A DNA stretch of 64,000 nucleotides. Origin: Halorussus rarus. GTDB lineage: Archaea; Halobacteriota; Halobacteria; Halobacteriales; Haladaptataceae. How positions within the stretch are numbered: position 1 is the first letter of the stretch; each line of letters opens with the position of its first letter. The position numbers and the translations under genes were made by a program. The notes below the pieces were generated by a model, which saw only the letters and a program-made list of their open reading frames with translations, was not told where the DNA came from and did not search any database. This document shows, piece by piece, positions 17,233 through 25,553 of the stretch. Where the stretch lies: the NCBI RefSeq assembly GCF_003369835.1, contig NZ_QPMJ01000003.1, positions 1 through 64,000 of the forward strand, in the 5' to 3' direction.

Positions 17233-17272
17233 AACATTGTATATGTTAACATAGGGGGTGATAAACATTGTG
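17233..17272 (-). promoter_or_regulatory. Operator-like palindromes upstream of the importer operon
   Basis: TATGTTAACATA (17242-17253) is a 12-bp perfect palindrome, and the half-site AACAT also occurs at 17233-17237, giving an AACAT/ATGTT pair with a 5-base centre. AACATTGT is repeated at 17233-17240 and 17264-17271. On the minus strand a TATA-like TTTATC (about 17260-17265) lies upstream of this cluster and the ATG at 17232 directly after it. Repressor binding between TATA and start is therefore plausible. Confidence 0.5.
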
Positions 17273-17507
17273 ATGGTCATTCATTACCATGGACGTGGCG
17301 GACGGTCCGTCCGACTCCCGGTCGCCGGGCCTCGCTCGACCGAACGGCCGGACTCGGCCGTACGCTCGCTCGCGAGTGTGCCGGAGAACTGTCGCACCCG
17401 ACCATCGCGTCGCATCGGGGAATCGCCGCGGCGCGGTTCGCGTTCGACCGGTCCGGCTCGGTGAACAGAACTCTTTTCCCGATTCCCGCCGCCCCGGTCA
17501 TACGTCG

Positions 17508-19577
17508 ATGAACGAGTACGACGACTGCTGGCTCCGGTACGAACCGGTCGCGGACGGCGAGCGCCGGGACGCGTACCGGCGCCGGTGTGCGCACGCGTAC
17601 GTCGCGGAGAAGGCCCCCGAACTCGCCGCGGTCCGCGACGAACTCCGGCGGGCGCTCCCCGACCTGCTCGGCGAGGACCCCCACCTCTGGCAGCATCCCC
17701 CGGAGACGGTCGAGGGGTTCCTCGCCGTGGGCACCCCCGACGACATGGCGATGATCGCCGAGTCGGTTCCGGTCGAGGAGGTCGAGGCCCTCGCGGACGG
17801 CGGCTACCTGCTCCGCGCGGTGACGTGGAACGGCGCGGACTGTCTCGTCGTGACCGCCCCGTCCGACCGGGGGCTGGTGTACGGGACCTTCCACCTCCTC
17901 CGGCTGCTGAGCACCGGCGAACCGATCGACGATCTGGACGTCCGCGAGGAGCCGGCGTATCCGAACCGGCTCATCAACCACTGGGACACCCCGTTCCGCC
18001 GGTCGGTCGAGCGCGGGTACGGCGGCGAGTCCATCTTCGACTTCGAGCGGCTCCCCGACCTCCGGGAGCGCTACGAGGACTACGCACGGCTGCTGGCTTC
18101 GGTCGGAATCAACGGCGTCGTGCTCAACAACGTCAACACGACCAAGCCCCCGCGGCCGAGCGCCGACGAAGCGTTCGACGCGCTCGAGGGGTGGCAACTG
18201 CTCGAATCCCGGCGGCTCGAGGACCTCACCGGGCTGGCGTCGGTGTTCCGGCGCTACGGGATCCGGACCTACCTCTCGGTCAACTTCGCGGCGCCGATGC
18301 TGGTCGGCGACCTCGACACCGCCGACCCGCTCGCCGAGGACGTCCGGGCGTGGTGGCGCCGGAAGGCCGACGAGGTGTACGACCTGATCCCGGACTTCGG
18401 CGGATTCCTGGTCAAGGCCGACTCGGAGGGCCAGGCCGGCCCCTACGACTACGACCGCGACCACGTCGACGGCGCGAACGCCATCGCCGAGGCGCTCGCC
18501 CCCCACGGCGGTCGGGTCTGGTGGCGCGCGTTCGTCTACGGCTCCCACGAGGACCGGGCGGTCCAGGCGTACGACACCTTCGAACCGCTCGACGGCGAGT
18601 TCGCCGACAACGTCACCGTCCAGGTCAAGAACGGCCCCATCGACTTCCAGCCCCGCGAGCCCGTGTCGACGCTGTTCGGCGCGATGCCCGACACCGACCT
18701 CGGCCTGGAGCTCCAGGTCACCGGGGAGTACACCGGCCAGGGCGTCCACGCGACCTACCACCTCCCGATGTGGAAGGAGATCTTCGAGTTCGACACGCGC
18801 GCCGACGGTGAGGGGTCGTCCGTGAAGTCGCTGTTCCGCGACGACGGCGAGGGCGTCGTCGGGGTCGGCAGCGTCGGCGAGGACCGCACCTGGACCGGCC
18901 ACTACCTCACGCAGGCGAACCTCTACGCCTTCGGCCGGGCGGCCTGGGACCCGGACCTGTCGACCGAGGCGGTGACCGAGGAGTGGGTCCGCCAGACGTT
19001 CGGCGCCGACGAGGCGGTCGTCGACACCGTGACCGAGATCCTGCTGGACTCGTGGGCGGCCAACGTCGACTACACCACCGGCGGCCTCGGACTGATGCAC
19101 ATGATGCACAACGGCGAGGAGTACCTCGAGAACCACTACTACCCCTCGCCCGGCGAGTGGCCCGGCTACCACGGCGCGACCGAGGACGGTATCGGCGTCG
19201 ACCGGACGTCCACCGGGAGCGGCTACGCCGGCCAGTACCGCGACCCGGTCGCCGAGCGCTACGAGTCGGTCGAGACCTGTCCCGACGAGCTGCTGCTGTT
19301 CTTCCACCACCTCCCGTGGGACCGCGAACTCGCCGACGGGACCACCGTGGTCCAGCGGCTCTACGACAACTGCTTCGCCGGCGTCGCCGAGGTCGATCGC
19401 CTCCGGGGGCTGTGGGACGCCCTCGACGGGAAGATAGACGACCGGCGTCACCGCCACGTCGCCGCGCGCTTCGACGAGCAGGTCGCCCAGGCCGAGCGGT
19501 GGTGCGAGGTGCTCACCGAGTACTTCTACGAGCACTCCGGCATCCCGGACGAGCACGGCCGGGTTCCCGCCGAGTAG
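17508..19577 (+). CDS. GH67 alpha-glucuronidase
   Basis: The 689-residue protein matches glycoside hydrolase family 67 over full length: N-terminal GH67 domain (1-130), the motif NHWD at 157-160 followed by GYGGESIF, GFLVKADSEGQAGP with a conserved glutamate, WWRAFVYG, NGPIDFQPREP and LELQVTGEYTGQ. GH67 enzymes cut alpha-1,2-linked (4-O-methyl)glucuronate from the non-reducing end of xylo-oligosaccharides. There is no signal peptide, so it acts inside the cell after import. It is divergent from the importer operon. A TATA-like CTCTTTTCCC lies near 17471-17480. Confidence 0.95.
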   Translation: MNEYDDCWLRYEPVADGERRDAYRRRCAHAYVAEKAPELAAVRDELRRALPDLLGEDPHLWQHPPETVEGFLAVGTPDDMAMIAESVPVEEVEALADGGYLLRAVTWNGADCLVVTAPSDRGLVYGTFHLLRLLSTGEPIDDLDVREEPAYPNRLINHWDTPFRRSVERGYGGESIFDFERLPDLRERYEDYARLLASVGINGVVLNNVNTTKPPRPSADEAFDALEGWQLLESRRLEDLTGLASVFRRYGIRTYLSVNFAAPMLVGDLDTADPLAEDVRAWWRRKADEVYDLIPDFGGFLVKADSEGQAGPYDYDRDHVDGANAIAEALAPHGGRVWWRAFVYGSHEDRAVQAYDTFEPLDGEFADNVTVQVKNGPIDFQPREPVSTLFGAMPDTDLGLELQVTGEYTGQGVHATYHLPMWKEIFEFDTRADGEGSSVKSLFRDDGEGVVGVGSVGEDRTWTGHYLTQANLYAFGRAAWDPDLSTEAVTEEWVRQTFGADEAVVDTVTEILLDSWAANVDYTTGGLGLMHMMHNGEEYLENHYYPSPGEWPGYHGATEDGIGVDRTSTGSGYAGQYRDPVAERYESVETCPDELLLFFHHLPWDRELADGTTVVQRLYDNCFAGVAEVDRLRGLWDALDGKIDDRRHRHVAARFDEQVAQAERWCEVLTEYFYEHSGIPDEHGRVPAE

Positions 19578-19623
19578 CGCCCGCACCACTACCTTTTTCA
19601 TCCGTCTCCGCCGAAGCCGTATC

Positions 19624-19857
19624 ATGTCGAAGACATCGGCGCTGCTCGACCTCCTCTGCGCCCAGCGCGGGCAGATGCGGGTGATCATCGGGGTCCTGGT
19701 CGCGATGGGCTTCCTCCTCGCGCTCTCGATCCCGTTCGTCGGCCCGGGCGACCGGGTCTACCCCATCCTCGTCATCGACATCGCGCTCGTGGTCGGGCTG
19801 TTCGTCCTCTTCAGCGCGACCTACTGGTACTGCACGAAGCGCGCGATGGACGACTGA
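19624..19857 (+). CDS. Small membrane protein (77 aa)
   Basis: The protein has two predicted membrane helices (about residues 19-39 and 47-68) joined by a short PGDRVYP turn, with charged ends. I do not recognise the family. It lies 46 bases after the alpha-glucuronidase on the same strand; a pyrimidine-rich ACTACCTTTTTC upstream may be its own promoter. Nothing ties it to sugar metabolism except position. Confidence 0.7.
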   Translation: MSKTSALLDLLCAQRGQMRVIIGVLVAMGFLLALSIPFVGPGDRVYPILVIDIALVVGLFVLFSATYWYCTKRAMDD

Positions 19858-19885
19858 CTCCGTTCCGACGGCAGAACGTCCCTTC

Positions 19886-20794
19886 CTACGATTCGCCCGC
19901 CAGAAAGTCAGCCGTCTCGGCAGCGAGCGCCCGGACGTCCTCGTCGTCGTCCTCGTCCGCGACCCGTCGGAGTTCGGGCACCGCCGCGTCGTCGCCGAGG
20001 TGGCCGAGCGCCCGCACCGCGCGGGCGCGCACGACCGTTCCGTCGTGGTCGAGGCAGTCGACCAGCCGGTCGCTCGCGGGCGCGACGACCTCGGGGTCCG
20101 CGGCCGCCAGGTGGCCGAGCGCGTCGACCGCGCCGCCGGCGACGCCCGGGTCCACGTCGTCGAGCAGCGCGACGAGTTCGTCCACAGCGTCAAATGCCGG
20201 CTCGGGCTCCTCCTCGGTGACGGCGACCACGACGTTGACCAGCGTGCGCCGGCCGGAGGTCCGGCGCTTGCGCTCCCCTTCGACGTGCTCCGCGATGGTG
20301 CGCTGGGTCACCTGATCGTCGACGAGGTCGCCGACGCCCTCGGGTCCGGGGCCGGGTTCGGTGACCCGGACGGCGTCGGCCAGCCGGCCCGCGTGCGGCG
20401 CGACGAGGTCGGGCCGGGCGACGACGAGCTTCCCCAGCGCGGTCGCGGCGGTCAGTTGAACGTCGACGACCTCGTCGTCGGCCGCGTCGACCAGGCCGTC
20501 CAGCCGGTCCTCAAGCGCTCCCGGCTCGTCCCCGACTACCTCGTCGAGGACGGCGATGGCCCGCAGCGCGATCGCGGCGTTGTCGTCGTCGGCCAGCGCC
20601 GCGACGTCGTCGAGCAGCGGGCGCACGGCGTCGACGTTTGTCTCGGCGAGCGCCTCGCAGACGTCGACCCCCGTCTGTTTCACCATCGGGTTCGCGGAAT
20701 CGAGGGCGGCCCGGACCTCGGTCTCGTCGACGTCCTCCGGGTTCACTGACTCCGGGTCGACCCCCTCCAGCGGCTTCGACGAATCAGTTGGCAT
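19886..20794 (-). CDS. HEAT-repeat protein
   Basis: The 302-residue protein is built from repeated paired helices of the HEAT/PBS-lyase type; clear units include AAIALRAIAVLDEV, VQLTAATALGKLV and VVRARAVRALGHLG. It is strongly acidic and lacks a signal or membrane segment. Such proteins are scaffolds for protein-protein contacts; partners are unknown. The ATG at 20794 is preferred because the longer in-frame extension is Ser/Thr/Arg-rich nonsense. It converges with the small membrane protein gene. Confidence 0.85.
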   Translation of the reverse strand: MPTDSSKPLEGVDPESVNPEDVDETEVRAALDSANPMVKQTGVDVCEALAETNVDAVRPLLDDVAALADDDNAAIALRAIAVLDEVVGDEPGALEDRLDGLVDAADDEVVDVQLTAATALGKLVVARPDLVAPHAGRLADAVRVTEPGPGPEGVGDLVDDQVTQRTIAEHVEGERKRRTSGRRTLVNVVVAVTEEEPEPAFDAVDELVALLDDVDPGVAGGAVDALGHLAAADPEVVAPASDRLVDCLDHDGTVVRARAVRALGHLGDDAAVPELRRVADEDDDEDVRALAAETADFLAGES

Positions 20795-20843
20795 GGACGT
20801 ACGATGCGGTCCGTCCGGTAAATACGTGGGGGTCGGTCGGCCC

Positions 20844-21836
20844 TCACCAGCGGTGGTGGACGTGCTCGTAGACGTGCTCCTCGTAGACGTCCCGGACGCC
20901 GCCACGGGTCTCGTGGGAGAGCCGCGGGAGGTCGGCGGCCGCGGCGTTCTCCCGGACGTGGTCGGGCGTCGTCGACCCCGGAATCACGGTGGTCACCGCG
21001 TCGTGGTCGAGAATCCACCGGAGCGCGAACTGCGCCATCGTCGCGTCCTCGGGCACGTACTCCCGGAGGTCGTCGACCGCCGCCAGCCCCGCCTCGAACG
21101 GGACGCCGGCGAACGTCTCGCCGCCCTTGGTGCCGACGCCGGCGTCGACGCCCTCCTCGGCGGCCGCGCGCCGGTGGTCGTCCCGGCCGAAGTCCGCGGC
21201 GTCGTCGAACGCGTCGGCGAGCAGCCCCGAGGCCAGCGGGACGCGCACGATGAGGCCGACGTCGCGGCGGGCGGCCTCCTCGAAGAACAGTTCGCTCGGG
21301 CGCTGGCGGAGCGGGTTGAAGATGAACTGGACCGACTCGACCACCGGGTACTCGATGGCCTTGAGCCCCTCCTCCACCGTCTCGACGCTGACTCCGGCGT
21401 GGCGGATCTCGCCCTCCTCCTTCAGTCGTTCGAGCGCGTCGAAGACCTCGGGGTCGTAGAACGCCTCGGTGTCGGGGCAGTGGAGCTGGACAAGGTCGAG
21501 CGCGTCGACGCCGAGCCGCTCCTTCGAGCCCGCGACCGACTCGGCCAGCCCCTCGTAGGAGTGGCCGCCGTCGGGGTCGGGCGCGGCCTTGGTCGCGACG
21601 TAGACGCGCTCGTCGGGGTCGTCGGCAGCCAGCACCTCGCCGATGACGCGCTCGGCCCGGCCGTCGCCGTACACCTCGGCGGTGTCGAGGAAGTTGACCC
21701 CGGCGTCCAGCGCCGCCCGCACCGAATCGTGGGCGTCCTCGTCGCTCGCTTCGCCCCACGCGGGGCCGACGTTCCACGTCCCGAGCCCGATCTCCGTGAC
21801 CTCGAATCCCGTGCTGCCGAGTGTTCGTCGTTGCAT
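20844..21836 (-). CDS. Aldo/keto reductase
   Basis: The 330-residue protein is an AKR with the complete catalytic tetrad: Asp and Tyr in NFLDTAEVYGDG, Lys in VYVATKA, His in LVQLHCPD. The C-terminal part carries the NADPH-binding pattern IPGSTTPDHVREN. AKRs reduce aldehydes and sugars, and some haloarchaeal members oxidise sugars; the substrate here is unknown. Its position between the GH67 gene and a Gfo/Idh/MocA dehydrogenase suggests a sugar substrate. The ATG at 21836 gives the usual start MQRRTLGSTG. Confidence 0.9.
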   Translation of the reverse strand: MQRRTLGSTGFEVTEIGLGTWNVGPAWGEASDEDAHDSVRAALDAGVNFLDTAEVYGDGRAERVIGEVLAADDPDERVYVATKAAPDPDGGHSYEGLAESVAGSKERLGVDALDLVQLHCPDTEAFYDPEVFDALERLKEEGEIRHAGVSVETVEEGLKAIEYPVVESVQFIFNPLRQRPSELFFEEAARRDVGLIVRVPLASGLLADAFDDAADFGRDDHRRAAAEEGVDAGVGTKGGETFAGVPFEAGLAAVDDLREYVPEDATMAQFALRWILDHDAVTTVIPGSTTPDHVRENAAAADLPRLSHETRGGVRDVYEEHVYEHVHHRW

Positions 21837-21969
21837 ACCGATACCGAGGGAGCGCGGCGCTAAAAAACTCCCTCCGGCGGCAGTTCCATCCGACGGAATT
21901 CCAGTTGCCGGAACGTTCGGGGCAACAGAAAGATTATGCCACGGGTCTGCAAACCCGGGACTCACACCG

Positions 21970-23079
21970 ATGGACACGCACACTGTTGCGGTGATCGGAA
22001 CCGGACCCGACCCGGAGAACCCGACGGTAGACGGCTTCGCGATGGGGTACCGGCACGCCGAGGCGTACGCGAACCACGACCGGTGCCGGCTGGTCGCCTG
22101 CGCCGACATCGTCCCGGAGAACGCGACCGCGTTCGCCGAGACGTTCGACCTCCCGGCCGAGAACGTCTACGAGGACCACCGCGAGATGCTCCGGGAGGTC
22201 GCGCCCGACGTCGTCAGCGTGACCGTCCCGCCCGACATCCACCCGGACGTCGTCGTCGACTGCGCGAGCAGCGAGGGCGTCGCGGCCGTCCACTGCGAGA
22301 AGCCGATGGCCCTCACGTGGGCGGGCGCACGGCGCATGGTCGAGGCGTGCCGGGACCGCGACGTCCAGCTGACGTTCAACCGCCAGCGCCGGTTCGGCCG
22401 GCCGTTCACCGAGGCCGAGCGCCTGCTCGACGAGGGGGAGATCGGCGACCTCCGGCGGGTCGAGATCGGCTGGGGCGACTTCTACGACACCGGCGCCCAC
22501 ACCGTCGACCTCGCGGGGATGTTCAACGGCGACCGCCCGGCCGAGTGGGTGCTCGCCGGCCTCGACTACCGCGAGGAGGACGTCCGGTTCGGCGTCCACC
22601 AGGAGAACCAGATGTGGGCCCAGTGGCGCTACGAGAACGGCGTCCACGGCTGCGTCTCGACCGGCGAGGGGTCGGCGTTCGTCGGGGCCGCGCTCCTGCT
22701 CCGGGGCACCGACGGCGCCCTCCGCATCGACGCCGACGACGGGCCGATGCTCGAACTCGAGCAGGACGGCGCCCGCCGGGCCGTGGACGTCGACGGCGAG
22801 ACGATGCACCACACGCCCGACGAGGACGGTCGATTCGGTTCGCGGTTCCACGACCGGGCCGTCGGGGAGGTCGTCGACGCGCTGGAGACCGGCCGGGAGT
22901 CGGTCCTCTCCGGCCGGGTCGGGCTAAACGCCGCCGAGATACTGTTCGGCGGCTACGAGTCGGTCCGCCGGCGCGGCCGGGTCGACTTCCCGCTGGAGAT
23001 CGACGGGAATCCCCTCGAGGAGATGGTGGAGTCGGGTGCGCTCGCCCCGACCCCGCCGGCCGAGCTCGAGAGCCCGTAA
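21970..23079 (+). CDS. Gfo/Idh/MocA family oxidoreductase
   Basis: The 369-residue protein has an N-terminal Rossmann fold (VAVIGTGPDPENP) and the family motif HCEKPMAL near residue 115, with an alpha/beta C-terminal domain. The first loop is longer than the usual GxGxxG, which may alter cofactor or substrate contacts. These enzymes oxidise sugars, inositols or sugar acids with NAD(P). It is not closely like the xylose dehydrogenase encoded at 28747. It precedes the GH3 gene on the same strand, so a role on a sugar from xylan or a related glycan is likely but unproven. Confidence 0.88.
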   Translation: MDTHTVAVIGTGPDPENPTVDGFAMGYRHAEAYANHDRCRLVACADIVPENATAFAETFDLPAENVYEDHREMLREVAPDVVSVTVPPDIHPDVVVDCASSEGVAAVHCEKPMALTWAGARRMVEACRDRDVQLTFNRQRRFGRPFTEAERLLDEGEIGDLRRVEIGWGDFYDTGAHTVDLAGMFNGDRPAEWVLAGLDYREEDVRFGVHQENQMWAQWRYENGVHGCVSTGEGSAFVGAALLLRGTDGALRIDADDGPMLELEQDGARRAVDVDGETMHHTPDEDGRFGSRFHDRAVGEVVDALETGRESVLSGRVGLNAAEILFGGYESVRRRGRVDFPLEIDGNPLEEMVESGALAPTPPAELESP

Positions 23080-23191
23080 CGGCCGACCTACCGCCTCCCG
23101 ATCGTTTCCTCCCTTCGTTCTTCGTTCCTCGCCGGCGAATATCGGTCCGAGAGCACCGCTGGCATCGCGATTCGGCTGTCCAAAGGATTTA

Positions 23192-23216
23192 TCACACTCC
23201 GAGTAAACCTGTGTGA
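23192..23216 (+). promoter_or_regulatory. Inverted repeat between TATA box and start of GH3 gene
   Basis: TCACAC (23192-23197) and GTGTGA (23211-23216) form a dyad with a 13-base centre. It directly follows a TATA-like GGATTTATC (23185-23193) and ends 3 bases before the ATG. This position would let a bound protein block transcription of a nearly leaderless gene. The binding protein is unknown. Confidence 0.45.
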
Positions 23217-23219
23217 ACA

Positions 23220-25463
23220 ATGCACGAGGACGAGCCGCCGTACCTGCGCGCGGACGCACCCACCGGAGAGCGCGTCGACGACCTGTTGAGTCGGATGACC
23301 GACGCCGAGAAGGCCGGCCAGTTGGTCGGCACGTGGCTCGGCAACCTCGACTTCGCCGCGAACGAGTTCGAGGACGTCGCCGACGCGGTCCGGGACCACC
23401 ACCTCGGGGTCGCCGCGCCGTTCGGCTGGGCCGGCTCGCCCGCCAAGCGAATCGGTGACGCGGTCGAGGCCGCCAACGGTCTCCAGCGCGTCGCGACCGA
23501 GGAGACCCGGCTGGGGATTCCGCTGCTGCTGAACGTCGACGCGGTCCACGGTCACGCGTACGTCGCCGGGTCGACCGTGTTCCCGAACGGACTCGGCGCC
23601 GCGGCGACCTGGGACCCCGAGGCCGTCGAGGAGGCGGCGAGTATCACGGCCACGGAGGTGCGCCGGACCGGCGCCCACCAGAACTACTCGCCGACCTGCG
23701 ACGTCGGCCGCGAGCCCAGGTGGGGCCGCATCTTCGAGACGTTCGGCGAGAGCCCCCAACTCTGCGCCGAGCTGGCCGCGGCCAAGGTCCGGGGCTACCA
23801 GGGCGACGGGCTCGCCGACCCCGACTCGGTCGTCGCCACCGCGAAGCACTTCCCGGCGTACGGCGAGTCCGAGCGCGGCGAGGACGCCTCCCCGGTCGAC
23901 GTCTCGGAATACAAGCTCCGGAACGTGTTCGTGCCGCCGTTCGAGGCCGCGCTCGACGCGGGCGTCGAGTCGGTGATGCCCTCGTACAACTCGATCAACG
24001 GCGAGCCGATGCACGGCTCGTCGTCGTTCCTGACCGACCTGCTCCGCGGGGAGCTGGGCTTCGAGGGCCACGTGGTCTCGGACTGGGCGGGCGTCCGCCA
24101 CCTCGACCAGGACCACGGGACGGCCGCCGACGCCCGCGAGGCCGTCCGCCAGTCCCGCGAGGCGGGCCTCGACGTCGAGTCGGTCGGCCACGTCGAGCAC
24201 GCCGCGCATCTGACCGACTTGCTCGAGTCCGGCGACCTCGACTCGGAGCTGGTCGACGCGGCCGTGCGACGGGTCCTCCGGCTCAAGTTCGAACTCGGCC
24301 TGTTCGAGGACCCGTACGTCGACGCGGACCGGGCGCACGAGACGCTGGCCTGCGACGACCACCGCCGGACCGCCCTGTCGGCCGCCCGCGACAGCATGAC
24401 GCTGCTGAAGAACGACGGGCTCCTCCCGCTGTCGGGCGACGAGGACGTGTTCGTCGGCGGGCCGAACGCCGACAGTTTGGTCCACCAGCTCGGCGGCTGG
24501 AGCGTCACCGAACCGACCGACGTTCCGGGCGAGACGGTGCTCGAAGCGATTCGGAGTCGGGCCGGCGGGACCGTCACCTACGAGCGGGGGACAACGCTCA
24601 ACGAGGGACTCGACGTCGACGCCGCGGTCGAGAAAGCCAGCGAGGCCGACGTCGCGGTGCTCGCGCTCGGCGAGGGGTGGTACCTCCACGAGTTCGGGCC
24701 GTCGGTCCAGGCGGGCATCGAGACCGGCGCGTGGCCGACCCGGACGGAGCTCGGGCTCTCGGACGCCCAGCGGGAGCTCGTCCGGCGGGTCCACGAGACC
24801 GGGACGCCCGTGGTCGGCGTCCTGATCACGGGCCGCCCGCTGGCGGTCGACTGGATGGACGAGAACGTTCCGGCGATCCTCATGGCCTACTACCCCGGGA
24901 CCGAGGGCGGCACCGCGGTCGCCGAGACGCTGTTCGGCGACAACGACCCGAGCGGCCGGCTCCCGGTGTCGGTCCCGCGGTCGGTCGCCGACCTCCCCCA
25001 GCACTTCGACCACCTCGCGCACCCGACGCCCATCGGCGAGGACGAGCACCCCGACTCCTACGACCCGCTCTACGAGTTCGGCCACGGGCTGAGCTACGCC
25101 GAGTTCGCGTACGACGACCTCCGGGTGACGACCCCCGAGGCCGCGCCCGAGGGCGACGTCGAGGTCGCGGTGGAGGTCTCGAACGCCGGCGAGCGCCCGG
25201 GCACCGAGACGGTCCAGGCGTACGCCCGCCAGGAGACGAGCTCGCGGGTCCAGCCGACCCGGAAGCTGGTCGGCTTCGACCGCGTCGACCTGGCGCCCGG
25301 CGAGTCAGCGACCGTCTCGCTGACGATTCCCGTCGAGCACCTCGGCTTCTACAAGCCCCGAACTGGCCACGTCGTGGAGTCCGGCACGTACCGCGTCGCG
25401 GTCGGCGACGAGACGGCGTCGTTCGAGGTGGTCACGTCGCCCGCGGTGACGTCGACAGAATAG
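23220..25463 (+). CDS. GH3 glycoside hydrolase (beta-xylosidase/beta-glucosidase)
   Basis: The 747-residue protein has the full GH3 arrangement: TIM-barrel domain with the nucleophile aspartate in GHVVSDWAG (about residue 286), the KHFPAYGESERGED active-site loop, the alpha/beta sandwich (CDDHRRTALSAARDSMTLLKN, GTEGG), and a C-terminal fibronectin-III-like domain. GH3 enzymes release single sugars from the non-reducing end. No signal peptide is present, so it acts on imported oligosaccharides. With GH67 and the xylose pathway nearby, xylo-oligosaccharides are the likely substrate, but beta-glucosidase activity cannot be excluded. Confidence 0.93.
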   Translation: MHEDEPPYLRADAPTGERVDDLLSRMTDAEKAGQLVGTWLGNLDFAANEFEDVADAVRDHHLGVAAPFGWAGSPAKRIGDAVEAANGLQRVATEETRLGIPLLLNVDAVHGHAYVAGSTVFPNGLGAAATWDPEAVEEAASITATEVRRTGAHQNYSPTCDVGREPRWGRIFETFGESPQLCAELAAAKVRGYQGDGLADPDSVVATAKHFPAYGESERGEDASPVDVSEYKLRNVFVPPFEAALDAGVESVMPSYNSINGEPMHGSSSFLTDLLRGELGFEGHVVSDWAGVRHLDQDHGTAADAREAVRQSREAGLDVESVGHVEHAAHLTDLLESGDLDSELVDAAVRRVLRLKFELGLFEDPYVDADRAHETLACDDHRRTALSAARDSMTLLKNDGLLPLSGDEDVFVGGPNADSLVHQLGGWSVTEPTDVPGETVLEAIRSRAGGTVTYERGTTLNEGLDVDAAVEKASEADVAVLALGEGWYLHEFGPSVQAGIETGAWPTRTELGLSDAQRELVRRVHETGTPVVGVLITGRPLAVDWMDENVPAILMAYYPGTEGGTAVAETLFGDNDPSGRLPVSVPRSVADLPQHFDHLAHPTPIGEDEHPDSYDPLYEFGHGLSYAEFAYDDLRVTTPEAAPEGDVEVAVEVSNAGERPGTETVQAYARQETSSRVQPTRKLVGFDRVDLAPGESATVSLTIPVEHLGFYKPRTGHVVESGTYRVAVGDETASFEVVTSPAVTSTE

Positions 25464-25553
25464 CGCCCCATCGACGCGAGGATTCCTGATGCCGAACAAC
25501 GCGATTCGACGTGCGGGGCAAGGATTTTTTGAATCGCGGTCTCCGTTACAGGC

